Shown: one piece after another, positions 50,901 through 62,628 of the stretch
How the letters are laid out: every line of letters starts with the position of its first letter
Position numbering within the stretch: position 1 is the stretch's first letter
NCBI RefSeq assembly: GCF_036850765.1
Contig: NC_089490.1
Span: 280,006,482-280,070,481 of the forward strand
Reading direction: 5' to 3'
Length of the DNA stretch: 64,000 nucleotides
Origin: Saccopteryx bilineata
Taxonomy: Eukaryota; Chordata; Mammalia; Chiroptera; Emballonuridae
Notes under the pieces: generated by a model
The model's input: the letters and a program-made list of their open reading frames with translations, nothing else
Told to the model about the DNA's origin: nothing
Database searches by the model: none
Position numbers and translations under genes: made by a program

Positions 50901-50984
50901 TTTGCTGAACCTTGAATTTCCTGGAGGGAGTTATACATCTTAGGGTGCATGAAGTTTCCTGGGCTCACAATCTTGGGTTTCTAC
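47958..50984. other. Long unassigned intronic stretch
   Basis: No well-preserved insertion. A (TTTTG)n run lies at about 48457-48474, a MIR-like fragment at 49770-49860 and a homeodomain-like AT patch (ttaatttaattaag) near 48640. Low repeat content leaves room for conserved non-coding elements. Confidence 0.4.
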
Positions 50985-51182
50985 CTGTGGCAGGGAGACT
51001 AACAGCCCCCAGATCCGACCATGCTTGAATTCCTGGAACTTATGAGTATGTTATGGGGAATTAGTGCAGATGGAGTAAGGTCACTAATTAGCTGCCCTTA
51101 ACTAGGAAGGTTATCCTGGGTTATCTGGGTGGGCCCAACATAATCACAAGGATCCTTATTAGTGCAAGAGGGAGGCAAGAGG

Positions 51183-51231
<49 letters not shown>

Positions 51232-51505
51232 AAATCTGACAACAGAAGAAGATGGTGACACAATTTCTGGTTTTGAAAATGGAGGTCATGGGCCAAGGAC
51301 TATGGGAGACTTCTAGAAGTTGGAAAATCAGGGAAATGGATTCATCTTTAGAGCCTACAGAAGCAATGCAGCTGTCTTGATTCTACTTCAGTGAGATCCA
51401 TTTCAGACTTCTGACCTCTAGAATTACAAAACAATAAATTTATGCTGTTTCCAGCCACTAAATGGGTGGTAATTTGTTAAAGTAGCACTAGGAAACTAAC
51501 ATACC
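50985..51505 (+). repeat. MLT1/MaLR-type LTR with internal (GA)n
   Basis: Order of words: 'ttattagtgcaagagggagg', a GA tract, 'acttctgacctctagaatta', 'acaataaatttatgctgttt', 'ccagccactaaatgggtggt', 'aatttgttaaagtagcacta', 'ggaaactaac'. This is the standard MLT1/MST LTR 3' half. The (AG)n run at 51186-51229 occupies the usual GA-rich position. Confidence 0.8.
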
Positions 51506-52220
51506 ATGATTTCCTGGCCAATTGTGAGCATGTTTCTTATTGCATGCACTCCTCCTGGGATCTGAACTTTAAAGAAAGCAACTTGAGATAGAAAACAGTT
51601 GAATATGATTCTGCCAAAGGGGTCACCCCGTAGCTACTGATAACTAGTCCTTGTGACTTACATCCCTGGGTCCTGCCCTTCTTAAACCCTGACTTTTGGT
51701 CACTTTCTTTTCTTTCTTTTTTCATAAACATTTCACATTGTTCCAACAAATATTCTTTTCTCCTTAAGCAAATCAGTGGTTCTTAGACCTGTAATCAATG
51801 ACCTTTACTGAAACTGTTCGTTCAATCCGCTACTTAAACTAGTTGTAGTGATTCCTTTGGCTCACTGTGCTATTAAAATATTTGTTTTCCAAGGATCAGA
51901 CACTGTGCTAGGAACTAAGAGTCAAGAAATGAACAAAAAAGCAGTATCTACAACAAAGTGCTTAATATCTAGTAACCAATACTGCAGTCCTAATTCATGG
52001 GAATAAAAGTTATACTAAAAAATATGTCTAGATATAAAGCAAGAAACATGATCTCACTGGCACATGCTCAGACTGCAAATTTGTCAAGATTCTGTTGGTC
52101 ACAGGTCTCTGTGAATAGTATATGATCTATTCTCAAGAAATGAGTCACTAAATCTCTTCTCACGTAGGGCCCTCCCTCTCTTCTTTCTTTAATTTGCTCA
52201 CACAGCAGGTGCTCACGAAT
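51506..52220. other. Unassigned intronic sequence
   Basis: No feature recognised. Confidence 0.45.
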
Positions 52221-52720
52221 CCCCTCTTTTATGCACTGAACACAGGGAATATCAGGCACAATAGCAGGCACAGAAGCAAAGTCACAGGAGGGGAGTGGTT
52301 GGTGGAATGCGGAGGGCAGAGGGTGTAGATGAGCGGACAGTGGCTGCACTGAGATCAGTGTTCTGACAGAGCCAGGCAGAAACAGTGAGGTCAGGGAATG
52401 CCTGGGAACATGATGTTGAGCCGAGTCCTGCAAGACAGGCAGGAGTCATAGCAGGAGTGTGGAGGGGAGTGGAGTTCCGGTCATGGGGAGAATGGGTGAT
52501 GTTCTGAGGCAGAAATACAAACAGAAAGGCTGCCAAATGGCTCAGAAAAGTGGAGTGAATGCCTGATGATGTGACTCGAAAGAAGGAAAGGTCCAGGCCA
52601 GAGAAGATAGGTCTTGTGTCCACACTTTGAATTTGCACTCTTTAGATATCCTAAAGAACCTAGTGATGACTGAAAAGACTTCATACATATGGTAAATCAA
52701 GATCAGATGTTAACATTCTG
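52221..52720 (+). repeat. Ancient mammalian repeat, family not named
   Basis: 'tgttgagccgagtcctgcaa' and 'tttgcactctttagatatcc' follow a familiar ancient repeat pattern. Antisense open frames here are not supported as genes. Confidence 0.35.
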
Positions 52721-52775
52721 AATATTTTATTCTAAATGCAGGCTAAAATTTATTTTTTAAAAGATGCAGGACTTG

Positions 52776-52972
52776 AGGCCTGACCTGTGGTGGTGCAGTG
52801 GATCAAGCACTGACCTGAACGCTGAGGTCAGTGGTTCAAAACCCTGAGCTTGCCCGGTCAAGGCACATATGGGAGTTGATGCTTCCTGCTCCTCCCCTCC
52901 TTCTCTTTCTCTCTCTCTCCCTCTACCTCTCTTTCTTTCTCTCCTCTAAAATAAATAAATAAAATTAAAAAA
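52776..52972 (+). mobile_element. Short Rhin-1-like SINE with 16-bp TSD
   Basis: AAAGATGCAGGACTTG (52760-52775) and AAAGATGTAGGACTTG (52973-52988), one difference. Head 'aggcctgacctgtggtggtg', 'ggtcaaggcacatatgggag', CT-rich stretch and A-rich tail. Confidence 0.93.
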
Positions 52973-53304
52973 AAAGATGTAGGACTTGCGACAGAGCCCA
53001 GTTAGAAGGCTCCTCTGGTCATCTGTGTGCAAATGGCTCAAATAAAGACATAGACAGTAGGACACAGACAAGAAAAATCAGAAATCAGCATTAAGGAGCT
53101 ATTTGATGATCATAGGATTGATAGCCACAGTGACTCAAATCTACTTAGGGTCAATCATGTTTTAAATAATTTATTAATAATGATTTATTATAATATTTGT
53201 TATACTATTTCAATTGAAATTATTATTGAAATTGAAATAGTCAAGTGTTATCTACTCATTGCATTAGAAAAGAATCATTATACATTATGGATTTTGCATG
53301 ATTT

Positions 53305-53673
53305 GTTTTTTTGTATTTTTGCAAAGTGAGAAGCAGGGAGGGAGACAGACAGACTCCCACATGCACCTGACCGGGATCCTACTAGCATGCCCACCAGGGG
53401 GTGATGCTTTGCCCATCTGGGGCATTGCTCCATTGCAATTGGAGCCATTCTAGCACCTGAGGCGGAGGCCATGGAGCCATCCTCAGCACCTGGGCCAACT
53501 TTGCTCCAATGGAGCCTTGGCTGCAGGAGGGGAAGAGAGAGATAGAAAGGAAGGAGAAAGGGAAGAGTGGAGAAGCAGGTGGGCATTTCTCCTGTGTGCC
53601 CTGTCAGGGAATCGAATCTGGGACTTCCACACGCCGGGCCAATGTTCTACTGGTGAGCCAACTGCCCAGAGCC
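53305..53673 (-). mobile_element. VES-type SINE, antisense, with 10-bp TSD
   Basis: TGCATGATTT at 53295-53304 and 53674-53683. Reversed, the head is 'ggctctgggcagttggctca' and the body has 'ttggagcaaagttggcccag' and 'gcctcaggtgctagaatggc'. Full length, about 370 bp. Confidence 0.93.
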
Positions 53674-53683
53674 TGCATGATTT

Positions 53684-56019
53684 CTTACTATCATTGCCAC
53701 AGAGACAGAGAACAAAGGTTTGGATTTTCTAAAAGTTGTACCAGAAAGCTAACACTATAAAATTTAACATTGTTAAGTACCATAGCATATATACCAGGCA
53801 TTTTAACTATTTCTCTTCTGTAATAAAAACTCAAGTTATACATGATTATTATTTTTCTGTTAAATTTAAATTGAAAAATTAAATTAATAAAGTAATAAAT
53901 TATTTACACATACTTGTGTATTCAACATTCATTGGCTGCTGAGTGAATGCACATCCCACAGGGAGAATAAATAATAAGCACTGTGTAGGGATAATGCAAG
54001 TTACAATATTAGTGTTGGCGGCTTCAAGTCTGATGTTCAGAATGGGTAGCCTGCAGGACACTTAACAGACCCAGGTTCAGACCAGGGTATTGTTGTGAGC
54101 ATCATATGAGTCATGAAGAAAAGCTGCTTAGTCCTGTTACACATGGACTGACGTGTGTTCTCCTCTCTCTTAAAGTGCGGTAACAAAAATCTCAAACATA
54201 CCCTGTATTTTAGGGCAATGTTTGTGACATAGTTATATGTACTAGAGGGGAGGAAGCAGCTGGCTAATTTCATGCCCAGCTGTGGCCAAGGAGTGCAGCC
54301 TAACTCAAACCCAGAACTGCTCTACTACACAACCCTATGGGGCAGCATCCATACTGATATCTGGGTACTTCTTACTCAATGTGGTCAGTACACAAGTGGC
54401 ACTGGCTATCTCATTCAGAAGCTGAAAGAAATGAGTGTTGTAACAAGATGGTAAGCACGCCTGAGGAGCATGAATGTAGATGAATGACAGTCCCCTGGAG
54501 TCTGGCAGTGTACAACCTGTGCAGCCTTGTGTGGCAGCCTCAATACCAACACTGCTTCGGTGCTGCTTTGATGGTGGAAAACCACTGCCTTCACAATGTC
54601 TGTTAATTACTAGGGGGCCATATGACCGCACATGTGAGAGAGTGCTCTGCCTGCATCTCTGTCTGTTCATGTACATCCACTGAATTTCTCCAGTTCTGCT
54701 CCCAGAAATCCAAGCGCAGACCTGAGCACCACCGTCTTTAAGATGGAGGACCACCAAGTATGTGCTACACTCAAGAGATGTTTTAAAAGTGAGCCACAAA
54801 CAAGAATTACATCTCCTCTGCAGCACCAGTCTGATGAATGCCTGTTTTTATCTTTCTGTTTCTTATAAACATCCAGCATAATGTTTTTTGTCTCTCTGTT
54901 AGCATATTGAAAACGGACCCCTAGAGGACGCATCTCAAGGCAGACTGCCATAAGGCACAATTCTTCCTGAGTCTGTGTTAGTCTGCCCCGACCAAGTATG
55001 GACGACCACTTTCCATGGAGGGGAGGCAGCGTGGAGCAAGCTTGTTACCTGATAAACCACAGTGAGGTCTCTTGACAGAGTCTCTTCTTGTAGCCCTGGC
55101 TACTTCACTGTGTATTCTTTGGATAACATTTGTCAAATTAAGTAAAAAAAATATATATGTGACATAGAAATGTTATGAATAATAGCTCACAGCTTCATCA
55201 GTCAATTTAAGAGACTCTTTCAATAATGTTCCACTAAATTCTTAACTAAAATATAAAAATTCTAGGTTAAAATGACAGACTCCTTGATTTCTATTAATAA
55301 TCTGAAATGGGGGTTGACATGTCTGATCATACCATTTTTTTTTCTAATTACAGTACTAAACATGAAAAAACTCTTGCATGAAGCTTCATAAAACTGAATG
55401 ACCCATGTTTCCTATGTTCTCCGGTTAGTCTACAGCCTTTCCGACAACCACGGTACTATGGCACTGACATAGACTAGATCAGGGGCAGAGAGGGCCACCC
55501 TGAACCCACAGAGCCTCCTCCTCAATCAGGATGTTAGTAACGAGCCAAACCATCTGGGCCCCCAAGCACTTCTGGAAGTCCGCACCCCCAGTGGGTGATG
55601 GAGGGAATCCAGAGCCCTGGCCGCCTGGCTGAGCACTGAGTGTGCTGAGCAGCTCAATCCCACCTCTCACAGACACAGGAGCTCAGCTGCCTGACGAGGC
55701 GAGCTGCAGTCACCTCTGAGGACAAACCAGTGCCAGCCATAAATCACTGAGATGCTCTCAAGAGAAACACCGTCCCTAGGGACACTGAGTCCCATGTCTT
55801 CGGGATCCTGGGTCCTTCCTCTGCCTTTCAGACACTTGGAGAGCTCTATGATAGAAGGTTGCAGGGAGCTCTTCTGCCTGAATTTGTTTCTGCAGGAAAG
55901 CACTCACCCAGCTAACGTAATAAAGTCAATTTCTCTTAACAGGAAAAGAAGAGTATATTCTTATTCTTTAATACCTGTATAGTATACAATGGATGCCTTT
56001 CCCTTCTGAATCAAATCAG
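53684..56019. other. Unassigned, relatively GC-rich intronic sequence
   Basis: 54010-54960 and 55480-55950 are less AT-rich than the rest. The second ends 'gctaacgtaataaagtcaat', an LTR-like polyadenylation context, so it may be an old retroviral LTR; not proven. Antisense frames at 54335-54826 (163 codons) and 54667-54960 have no recognised domain. Confidence 0.3.
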
Positions 56020-56195
56020 GGGGTCTCAAACTTCAATATGCAGCAGTTTCTCCCGGGGACCTTGGCAAAAATGTGGAATTCTAGGTGACACACCAGAAAA
56101 TCTAATCTACAAGTTCTGAATTTTCTTGAAAGATCCAGTGCTGGGTCACTTCAGGAACTATCTTCCCTGGACTACTCTTTGAAAGACCAGACACA
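56020..56195 (+). repeat. MER5A-like hAT-Charlie relic
   Basis: Begins 'gggggtctcaaacttcaata', passes 'gcaaaaatgtggaattctag' and ends 'ctactctttgaaagaccag', matching the MER5 layout with strong divergence. Confidence 0.6.
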
Positions 56196-57695
56196 GAAAC
56201 TGCAGGGAAGCTGCTTCCACAGCAGCTTTGTGGGGCGCAGTGGCAGTGACTCAGGAGTGTCTCTCTGAAGACTGATGCCACCTGGTTCCAATGGTATGAA
56301 GAAAAATTGATGTGGACAACACACTTATATTTATAAGGAACTACAATAAGAACATATTAATAGCAGACAGTCCTTTCACATTCATGGCTGTACAACTAAA
56401 TCCTTAAAGAAACTTAGTTTATTATGGACTTTGAATAATTCACACAAGATCCTTAAAGTGTATATTATACAAAAATATTAAAATTCCATAAAACGTAGCA
56501 GTATTCTAGAGCTTACAAGTGGTGATTTGTTTTTACTAATCACTTATATAGTATCCATTCACTTACAGCTCTTAAGTAGATATCTGATTGCCAAGCATCT
56601 GAATTATATTAAAAGTTTAAACATCAATGGAGATGGTACAGTAGACAGCATATATGTATAAATTCATACACACATAAAATACATGCCCCGGGATAAGAAA
56701 TTCAATGAAAATTATTACCTTACAAATAATTATATTTTCAAATTCCAGGAATAAGATAACTTGGCTATTCATAAATATGCACCATTTTTCTGTACCAATA
56801 CTGCTGACACATAATTTGTTTTCCAACCCCACTGATTTTCTCCAGGCAGATGTATCATTTTCCAATTATAAAATTAAATATTCGATTTAAAAATAAGTTG
56901 GCAGTCTAATTCCAGGTTTAATAACTTTCTGTTATTTAGGATTATTTTCTGCTAGAATTCTAGGGGGGGGAGTGATTTTGAAATTCAAAACAGCTAATAA
57001 ATTTAAAGGACTGTAATCAGCCTGTGAGAACTATTCAAGTCAACTCTCACCACGGGTCAATTTTTAAGAATAGCCTATGCTTTTAACTTGGGAGGGTCTT
57101 CAGAAGGGAGAAGCTCCAGTCACATATGAGAGGATAAAATAGAGACCCTGGTGCGTAGGAGACCTCACCAGCACCACAGACTTAGAGAGACGCAGTAAAA
57201 GTCCTGGCACCAGGTCTCCATAGTTTTCAAAACAGAAATGATACTCATGGAATTTCACAGCAACTTGTCATTCTTAATTGGAATCTTCGGTACTGAACTA
57301 ATATTCCATGAAGTAAACATAATCAGAATATATAAAAACTTTGAAATTCTACTAAAGATTCATATTAAGTTTGTCAAGTGTTATGCAAAAAAAAAGAAAA
57401 AGAAAGAAAGAAAAAAAAGACTTCAATATGGTGGATGCATTTTTAATTTGGTTGAATTTTTCTAATACATTCATAGAACCACTCATGTATGCCCTGTGAC
57501 CCATGGGAGCAAGAGGGAGCTGACATGTCTTACACAATGCTAATGCTGCCCCCAAAACCCCTCTCTGGCCATGAGTGGCTGATAGAGACAGCCTGACCTG
57601 GGCTGGTTGAATTTGGGGCCCAGGAGTTTACGCCATCTTTTTATAATGGCCACAGTTATAAGATGTCAAGTTTGAGAGTAGTGAGTTCCTATGTT
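56196..57695. other. Unassigned intronic sequence
   Basis: AT-rich. An A/G-rich low-complexity run lies at 57389-57420. No supported gene or named repeat. Confidence 0.4.
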
Positions 57696-57749
57696 TCCCT
57701 CCATATGAACTGTAAAAAGCAGAGAAAAAGGCAGTGAATGAATGGAAGG

Positions 57750-57810
<61 letters not shown>

Positions 57811-58000
57811 AGAGACTGCAGCAAGTGCCCAAAAGGACCATAGAGATGACCAGATTCACTTACTTCCTGAAACCTGAGACTCAGTCATGTTCTTCTTGGC
57901 TTGTGGGAAACACAACTGTATCCTTACAAACAACTTCTTTTCTTAAATATGTATGAGATTAGGATCCTGTCATAATTACATATTCCTATTAATGCACTCA
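57696..58000. repeat. GA-rich tract, possibly inside an old LTR
   Basis: (GA)n at 57753-57813. Flanks resemble the GA-containing middle of MLT-type LTRs but the match is weak. Confidence 0.35.
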
Positions 58001-58419
58001 TAAAATCGCTATATATGAATACAGGTATGAAATCACATACACACATCTATGTGCGAAATTAGAAGCTATTACAATATAAAAGGGAAAAGGATCTGGATAT
58101 TTTAACATCCTGGAAATATATATAGTTTTCATAGATCCACATTTTCAGCATTATTTTTATAATTTGATAACTACTTTCTTAAATTTTGAATTTATCCCAT
58201 GAATGCAGGATTATTACATAAAACAGAAAATACTGATAAGCAGTATGTTTTAAAAAGAATATAGAAAAAATACTTAAAACACCACTATTTAGAGAAAAAC
58301 AATATAAAAATATATAAGTATAAAATACTTTTAGCAGACACATACTTACAAACAAAATTCTGTGTTTCTCTGTGACACAGAGTCTTCAATTAATATGTTC
58401 TCTTGACCTGCTTCTATAT
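58001..58419. other. Unassigned AT-rich intronic sequence
   Basis: No feature recognised. Confidence 0.45.
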
Positions 58420-58625
58420 CAGCAATAATTCATGCCGGGTCATTTTAATGACTTCATATCTAATTAGCTGATGCATTGTAATTTATCCACTCCATCTGCT
58501 GTTTTGAATATTTAACTTGTCTCCAATTTTCCACTACTAAAAGAGGTTGCAACTGATACCTGTGCTTGCTTGTCCATTTTCTTAAATAAATACTTTGGGG
58601 TGGGATTTTTGCCTCAAGCCCTGTA
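58420..58625 (-). repeat. Old L1 3' UTR fragment, antisense
   Basis: 'gcattgtaatttatccactc', 'gaatatttaacttgtctcca' and 'gtccattttcttaaataaat' follow the antisense L1 3'-UTR pattern. Confidence 0.4.
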
Positions 58626-59654
58626 CCACTTTAGGGCTCTGGAAACATATTCAAGAATTTCACTCCACACGTTCAATTAATGGGTTCAGTAGGCACATCA
58701 GGATGCCATGCTGGAGACCAGGAATTTTTGCCCAACTTTGTTGACCTGAAGGGCAGAAAGTTGTCTTAGAGTTTTGATTAGAAGGGAAAATAAATATTTT
58801 CCTCCTGTTAACCACTTTTATTTCTAACTTTACAATTTCATAAATTACACAAACATGGTCTTTGGCCATTTTTCTACTGTAAGACAGATTTTCCTTAATA
58901 GATTGTTCTTTTTATAGGTGAGCGATTAACACTCTAACTGGCATATTAATATATCAAATTATTTTTCTTACTTGTCATATATAGTACATTTCACAATGTC
59001 TTTGCTGTTTAGAAATTTGAAGTTTTAATCTTGATGCAATCTTTGACTCTTTCTTTATTATTCCTGCCTTTGGTTTGATAAAATTTTTGTAAATCCTTAT
59101 ATTTTCTCGTAATTGTAAAGTTTTATTTTTAGACTTAAAATTATACCTCTACTGATTCATTTTGATAAAGACCATAAATCAAGTGGTAGGGTTTTTTGTA
59201 TCAGGTTTTCTGGTATTATTATTAATAATGATAATAATAATATAAAATTTAGATAAGCTAAGAGTTCTTAAACTGGGGTTCAAGGGCTTACAGTGGACTT
59301 GAAATATCTTAAATTGCCTCTGAATAGTTGCATGCCTATGCATTTGTGAATATTACTAAGAAGTTTCAACATTTATACAAAATTCACAAAGATCTTTATG
59401 AGCCTTAAGTGGTAAAGGACTTTGCTCTAAAGAGTAAAATATAGATTAAATACACAATGGTTCTTTTATTTTAAAAGGTAGTGAATTCCTTTTAATTTCA
59501 GAAGAGCAGAGATAGTCATCTGATCTTCTGGCCACCGAATCCTTTCTTCCAATAAAATTTCACACAAAGCCCAACAGATAAAAGCAAAGTTCTTCTGTTA
59601 AAGCAGGAGTCAGGGAGCCTGCAAATCTGGAGCAGAATTTGAAAATACTGTATC
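58626..59654. other. Mostly unassigned; hAT-Charlie-like relic near 59260-59440
   Basis: 'gagttcttaaactggggttc' and 'gactttgctctaaagagtaa' suggest an old MER113-like hAT relic. The rest is AT-rich and unassigned. Confidence 0.35.
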
Positions 59655-59668
59655 AGAATATGGTTCAA

Positions 59669-59892
59669 TGGGGGGAAGGGGATGTGAGTGAGGGGGTCAG
59701 GGGAGGAGGAGGGAGGAAGGGAGTAAAGAGGGTATAAGGCTAAGGAAAATGATTTGAATTTGGGTGATGGGCACACAACATAATCAACAGTTCAAATGCT
59801 ACAGAAATGTTTACCTGAAACCTATGTTCTCTTATTGATCAATGTCACTGTGTTAAAGTTAATTTTCCAAATAAAATTGGAAAAAGAAAAAA
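59669..59892 (+). mobile_element. Severely truncated L1 (3' UTR only) with perfect 14-bp TSD
   Basis: AGAATATGGTTCAA at 59655-59668 and 59893-59906. The 224-bp insert is a G-rich tract, then 'tttgggtgatgggcacacaa', 'acctgaaacctatgttctct' and 'gatcaatgtcactgtg', related to the 3' UTR of the L1 at 14240-14479, ending in an A-rich tail. Confidence 0.9.
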
Positions 59893-59906
59893 AGAATATG
59901 GTTCAA

Positions 59907-60411
59907 GGGATAAAACTTGCATTATATGAACTCATCTTCTACCTTTTCAAATAGATGTTCTCAAAATGACTCATCAAACTCAGATTTGTGATGATTATGG
60001 AATCTGAAAAAGATTATGTGGTGGACCAGTTAAGGAAGATGCATTCTTGCCTCGAAGAGCTGAATATAAAAAATGACCCAAGTCATCATTCTGAATCAGA
60101 CTGTCTGGCATGGTGCAAAGTTGGACTGACAGTATCACAGAGGGAGTTTTTTGTGCTGAATGGTGACTGCCCACCAAAAAATGAATCTCAAACACCAGTG
60201 GAGGTCACTAAACAGCCTAACTTCCACTCAGTAATATGCTTAGTAATATGGTTAGGGTTCACTCATGCATTTTAAAAAGTACAGGAAAGAAAGCAGCCAC
60301 ATGTAAATTTAAAATGTCTATAAGCTTATATCAAATGCAATAATTTATTTCAAGCAGTAAAATTATTCTTAGCTTTCATATTTTGTGCAATACTAATCAT
60401 ATTGCTCTAAA
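59907..60411. other. Unassigned intronic sequence
   Basis: Has a 95-codon frame (59988-60275) with no recognised domain and no clear splice context; not called as a gene. Confidence 0.4.
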
Positions 60412-60423
60412 CAGTGAATTTTT

Positions 60424-60780
60424 TTTTGTTGTTTTTTTTTTTGTTTGTTTTTACAGAGATAGAGAGAGAGAGAGTCAGAGAGAGGGATAGATAGGAACAG
60501 ACAGACAGGAACGGAGAGAGATGAGAAGCATCAATCATTAGTTTTTTGTTGCGACACCTTAGTGGTTCATTGATTGCTTTCTCAAATGTGCCTTGCTTGA
60601 CCGTGGGCCTTCAGCAGACCAAGTAACCCCTTGCTCAAGCCAGCGACATTGGGTCCAAGCTGGTGAGCTTTGCTCAAACCAGATGAGCCCGCTCTCAAGC
60701 TGGCAACCTCAGGGTCTCGAACCTGGGTCCTCCACATCCCAGTCCGACGCTCTATTCACTGTGCCACCGCCTGGTCAGGC
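60424..60780 (-). mobile_element. Rhin-1-like SINE, antisense, with 12-bp TSD
   Basis: CAGTGAATTTTT at 60412-60423 and 60781-60792, identical. Reversed, the head is 'gcctgaccaggcggtggcac' with B-box GGTTCGAGACC, the best-preserved tRNA-like region of this type in the window, followed by 'ttgagc' units and 'gagaagcatcaatcat' (antisense). Confidence 0.95.
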
Positions 60781-60792
60781 CAGTGAATTTTT

Positions 60793-62157
60793 ATTTAATG
60801 AATTATATAGCCAATTTATTTGGAAATTATTGTGATGTGGATTTTATTACTCCAAGCTTAGTTTTAGCTTCAGAAGCTGATTAAGAACAAAACACTGATA
60901 ATTCTGTGTTTGATTTACAACTATTTGTCATATATCAGGACCTAATAAAAGAAAGCACACAAAAAAACATGCAAATTTATACTCAGTCAATTTTAAAAGG
61001 AAATCATCATGTAGAAGACTTCAAATTATTTTTTAATATTAAGAGAATGAACAATAGGGTTGATACATAGACATTATCTTTTAAATTTTGCACTTTCTGT
61101 TCCAAACAATTTGTTAGAGGAGATAAAATACTGAACATGTTGTCAAACAAGAAGAGATAGTACATTAACCTGTAGGATGGAAAATGGTTATCAAATAATG
61201 TTGAGCTGAAGGAAATTCAAGTAGTAGTTAAAAAGAACTGAGTAAACTTTAAATTACTGTGTTATTTATTATTCAACAAATATACAGAATACTTTACTAG
61301 AATATATTTCAAGACTAAATCAATTTGCTTATTTGTTGACAAAGAAAAAAATACAATACAGGCTTTTGTCCGAAACACTGGGTTCTTATGTTTACCCTGC
61401 TGATTATCAGAATCACTTAAGTTTTCATCTGCAAAATGGAAAATATATATTTCAGCCTTAATCAAATGAATGTAGTTGTTCAATTATAGAATCCTACTCA
61501 ATTTTGTGTTACCTATTGATACTACTTGTTACAATTTTTTTTTAAAAGACTCAAATAAAAATAGTTGTGGTACTTAACCCAAACACCCAAACAAATGTGC
61601 AGTCTGGTTACCTGGCCCCTTCTGCATGAAAAGACAGTCCTCAACAACTAACTTCAAATGCCAGTGACTTTCTAGCTACCACCCAGTTCAGTCGGACAAG
61701 TAGTCATTAGCTTCTCACTTCTTAAATCCACCCTAATTTTCCTTCTGTTCCTCAAAATGCGCATCTTGTCTGACTTTTAAGAAATAGAAAAAGTTTTCCT
61801 CAGAGACAGGGAAATGAAGAGGATGAAGAGACATGTGTCTTCAGCCACAAGCCAATGTGTGGGTGCTACAGACCTCTTTCAAAGGGTAGGGAGGAGCACA
61901 ATTTCTATCACAATGTCTTCTCAGGACATTCCACCATCTGACTTTATGCAAGAAAGGGTGATAAAAACTCAGTGGGCAGTTAAAAGAGAAAAAGAAATGC
62001 CCTGTGTTCTTGGAGAACAGAAAGGAACTTTTATGTCTGAGTTGGAGAAAACTGGATGTAAAAATCTCCTCTGCCACGTGTTAGTGGTAGAATCTCAGAA
62101 AAGCCATGTGACTTAAATACCCATTTCCTCATCCATCAAGTTGATATAACAGTACTG
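60793..62157. other. Unassigned AT-rich intronic sequence
   Basis: No element or exon recognised. Confidence 0.45.
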
Positions 62158-62292
62158 CAGGGTCGGGCAAAAGTATGTTTATAGTTGTGAGTATGCAAAA
62201 TACTTAGTTTAACCTTGTATTATTATTATTTATTAATTACTGCATTATTTTCCATACAAACTACTATAAACCTACTTCTCTGCCTCACTCTG
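62158..62292 (-). mobile_element. Mariner-type MITE, copy 3
   Basis: Left CAGGGTCGGGCAAAAGTATG, right reversed CAGAGTGAGGCAGAGAAGTA; TA follows at 62293 (the left TA is mutated to TG). 135 bp. The core 'attaattactgcattatttt' aligns with copy 2 (18523-18652). Strand is arbitrary. Confidence 0.75.
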
Positions 62293-62628
62293 TATCCTGA
62301 GATAAGCACAGAAAGGTTAAGATCACCACAACAGTGACCATTCAATAACTGTCGCCTGTCCCTCCACTGAATTGTCCCTAACTGTCTTGCTATTTGACTT
62401 ACCACTTTCTCCAAGTGGAGGATGTACAGCTGTGACATTTTACCTAATGAGTTGATATGGATAATATCACAAGGAGGGCTTGGCCCTTCCCTTCCTACCA
62501 ACTTCCAATGCGGGGCAATGGGTTGTTCCGATTGGTGCTGCTGATCTCAGAGGATTCAAAGGGGCAAAGCAAGTGAGAAGCCCCGGTTTCCAGAAGGATC
62601 AAGGATTAAAGCCTGGGTCTGTAGTCTG

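Noticed and set aside
54335..54826. 163-codon minus-strand frame
   Set aside because: No domain recognised, overlaps other frames, no splice context; treated as chance.
59988..60275. 95-codon frame starting MMIMESEKDY
   Set aside because: No known family and no exon boundaries; immediately follows an L1 insertion. Left as unassigned.
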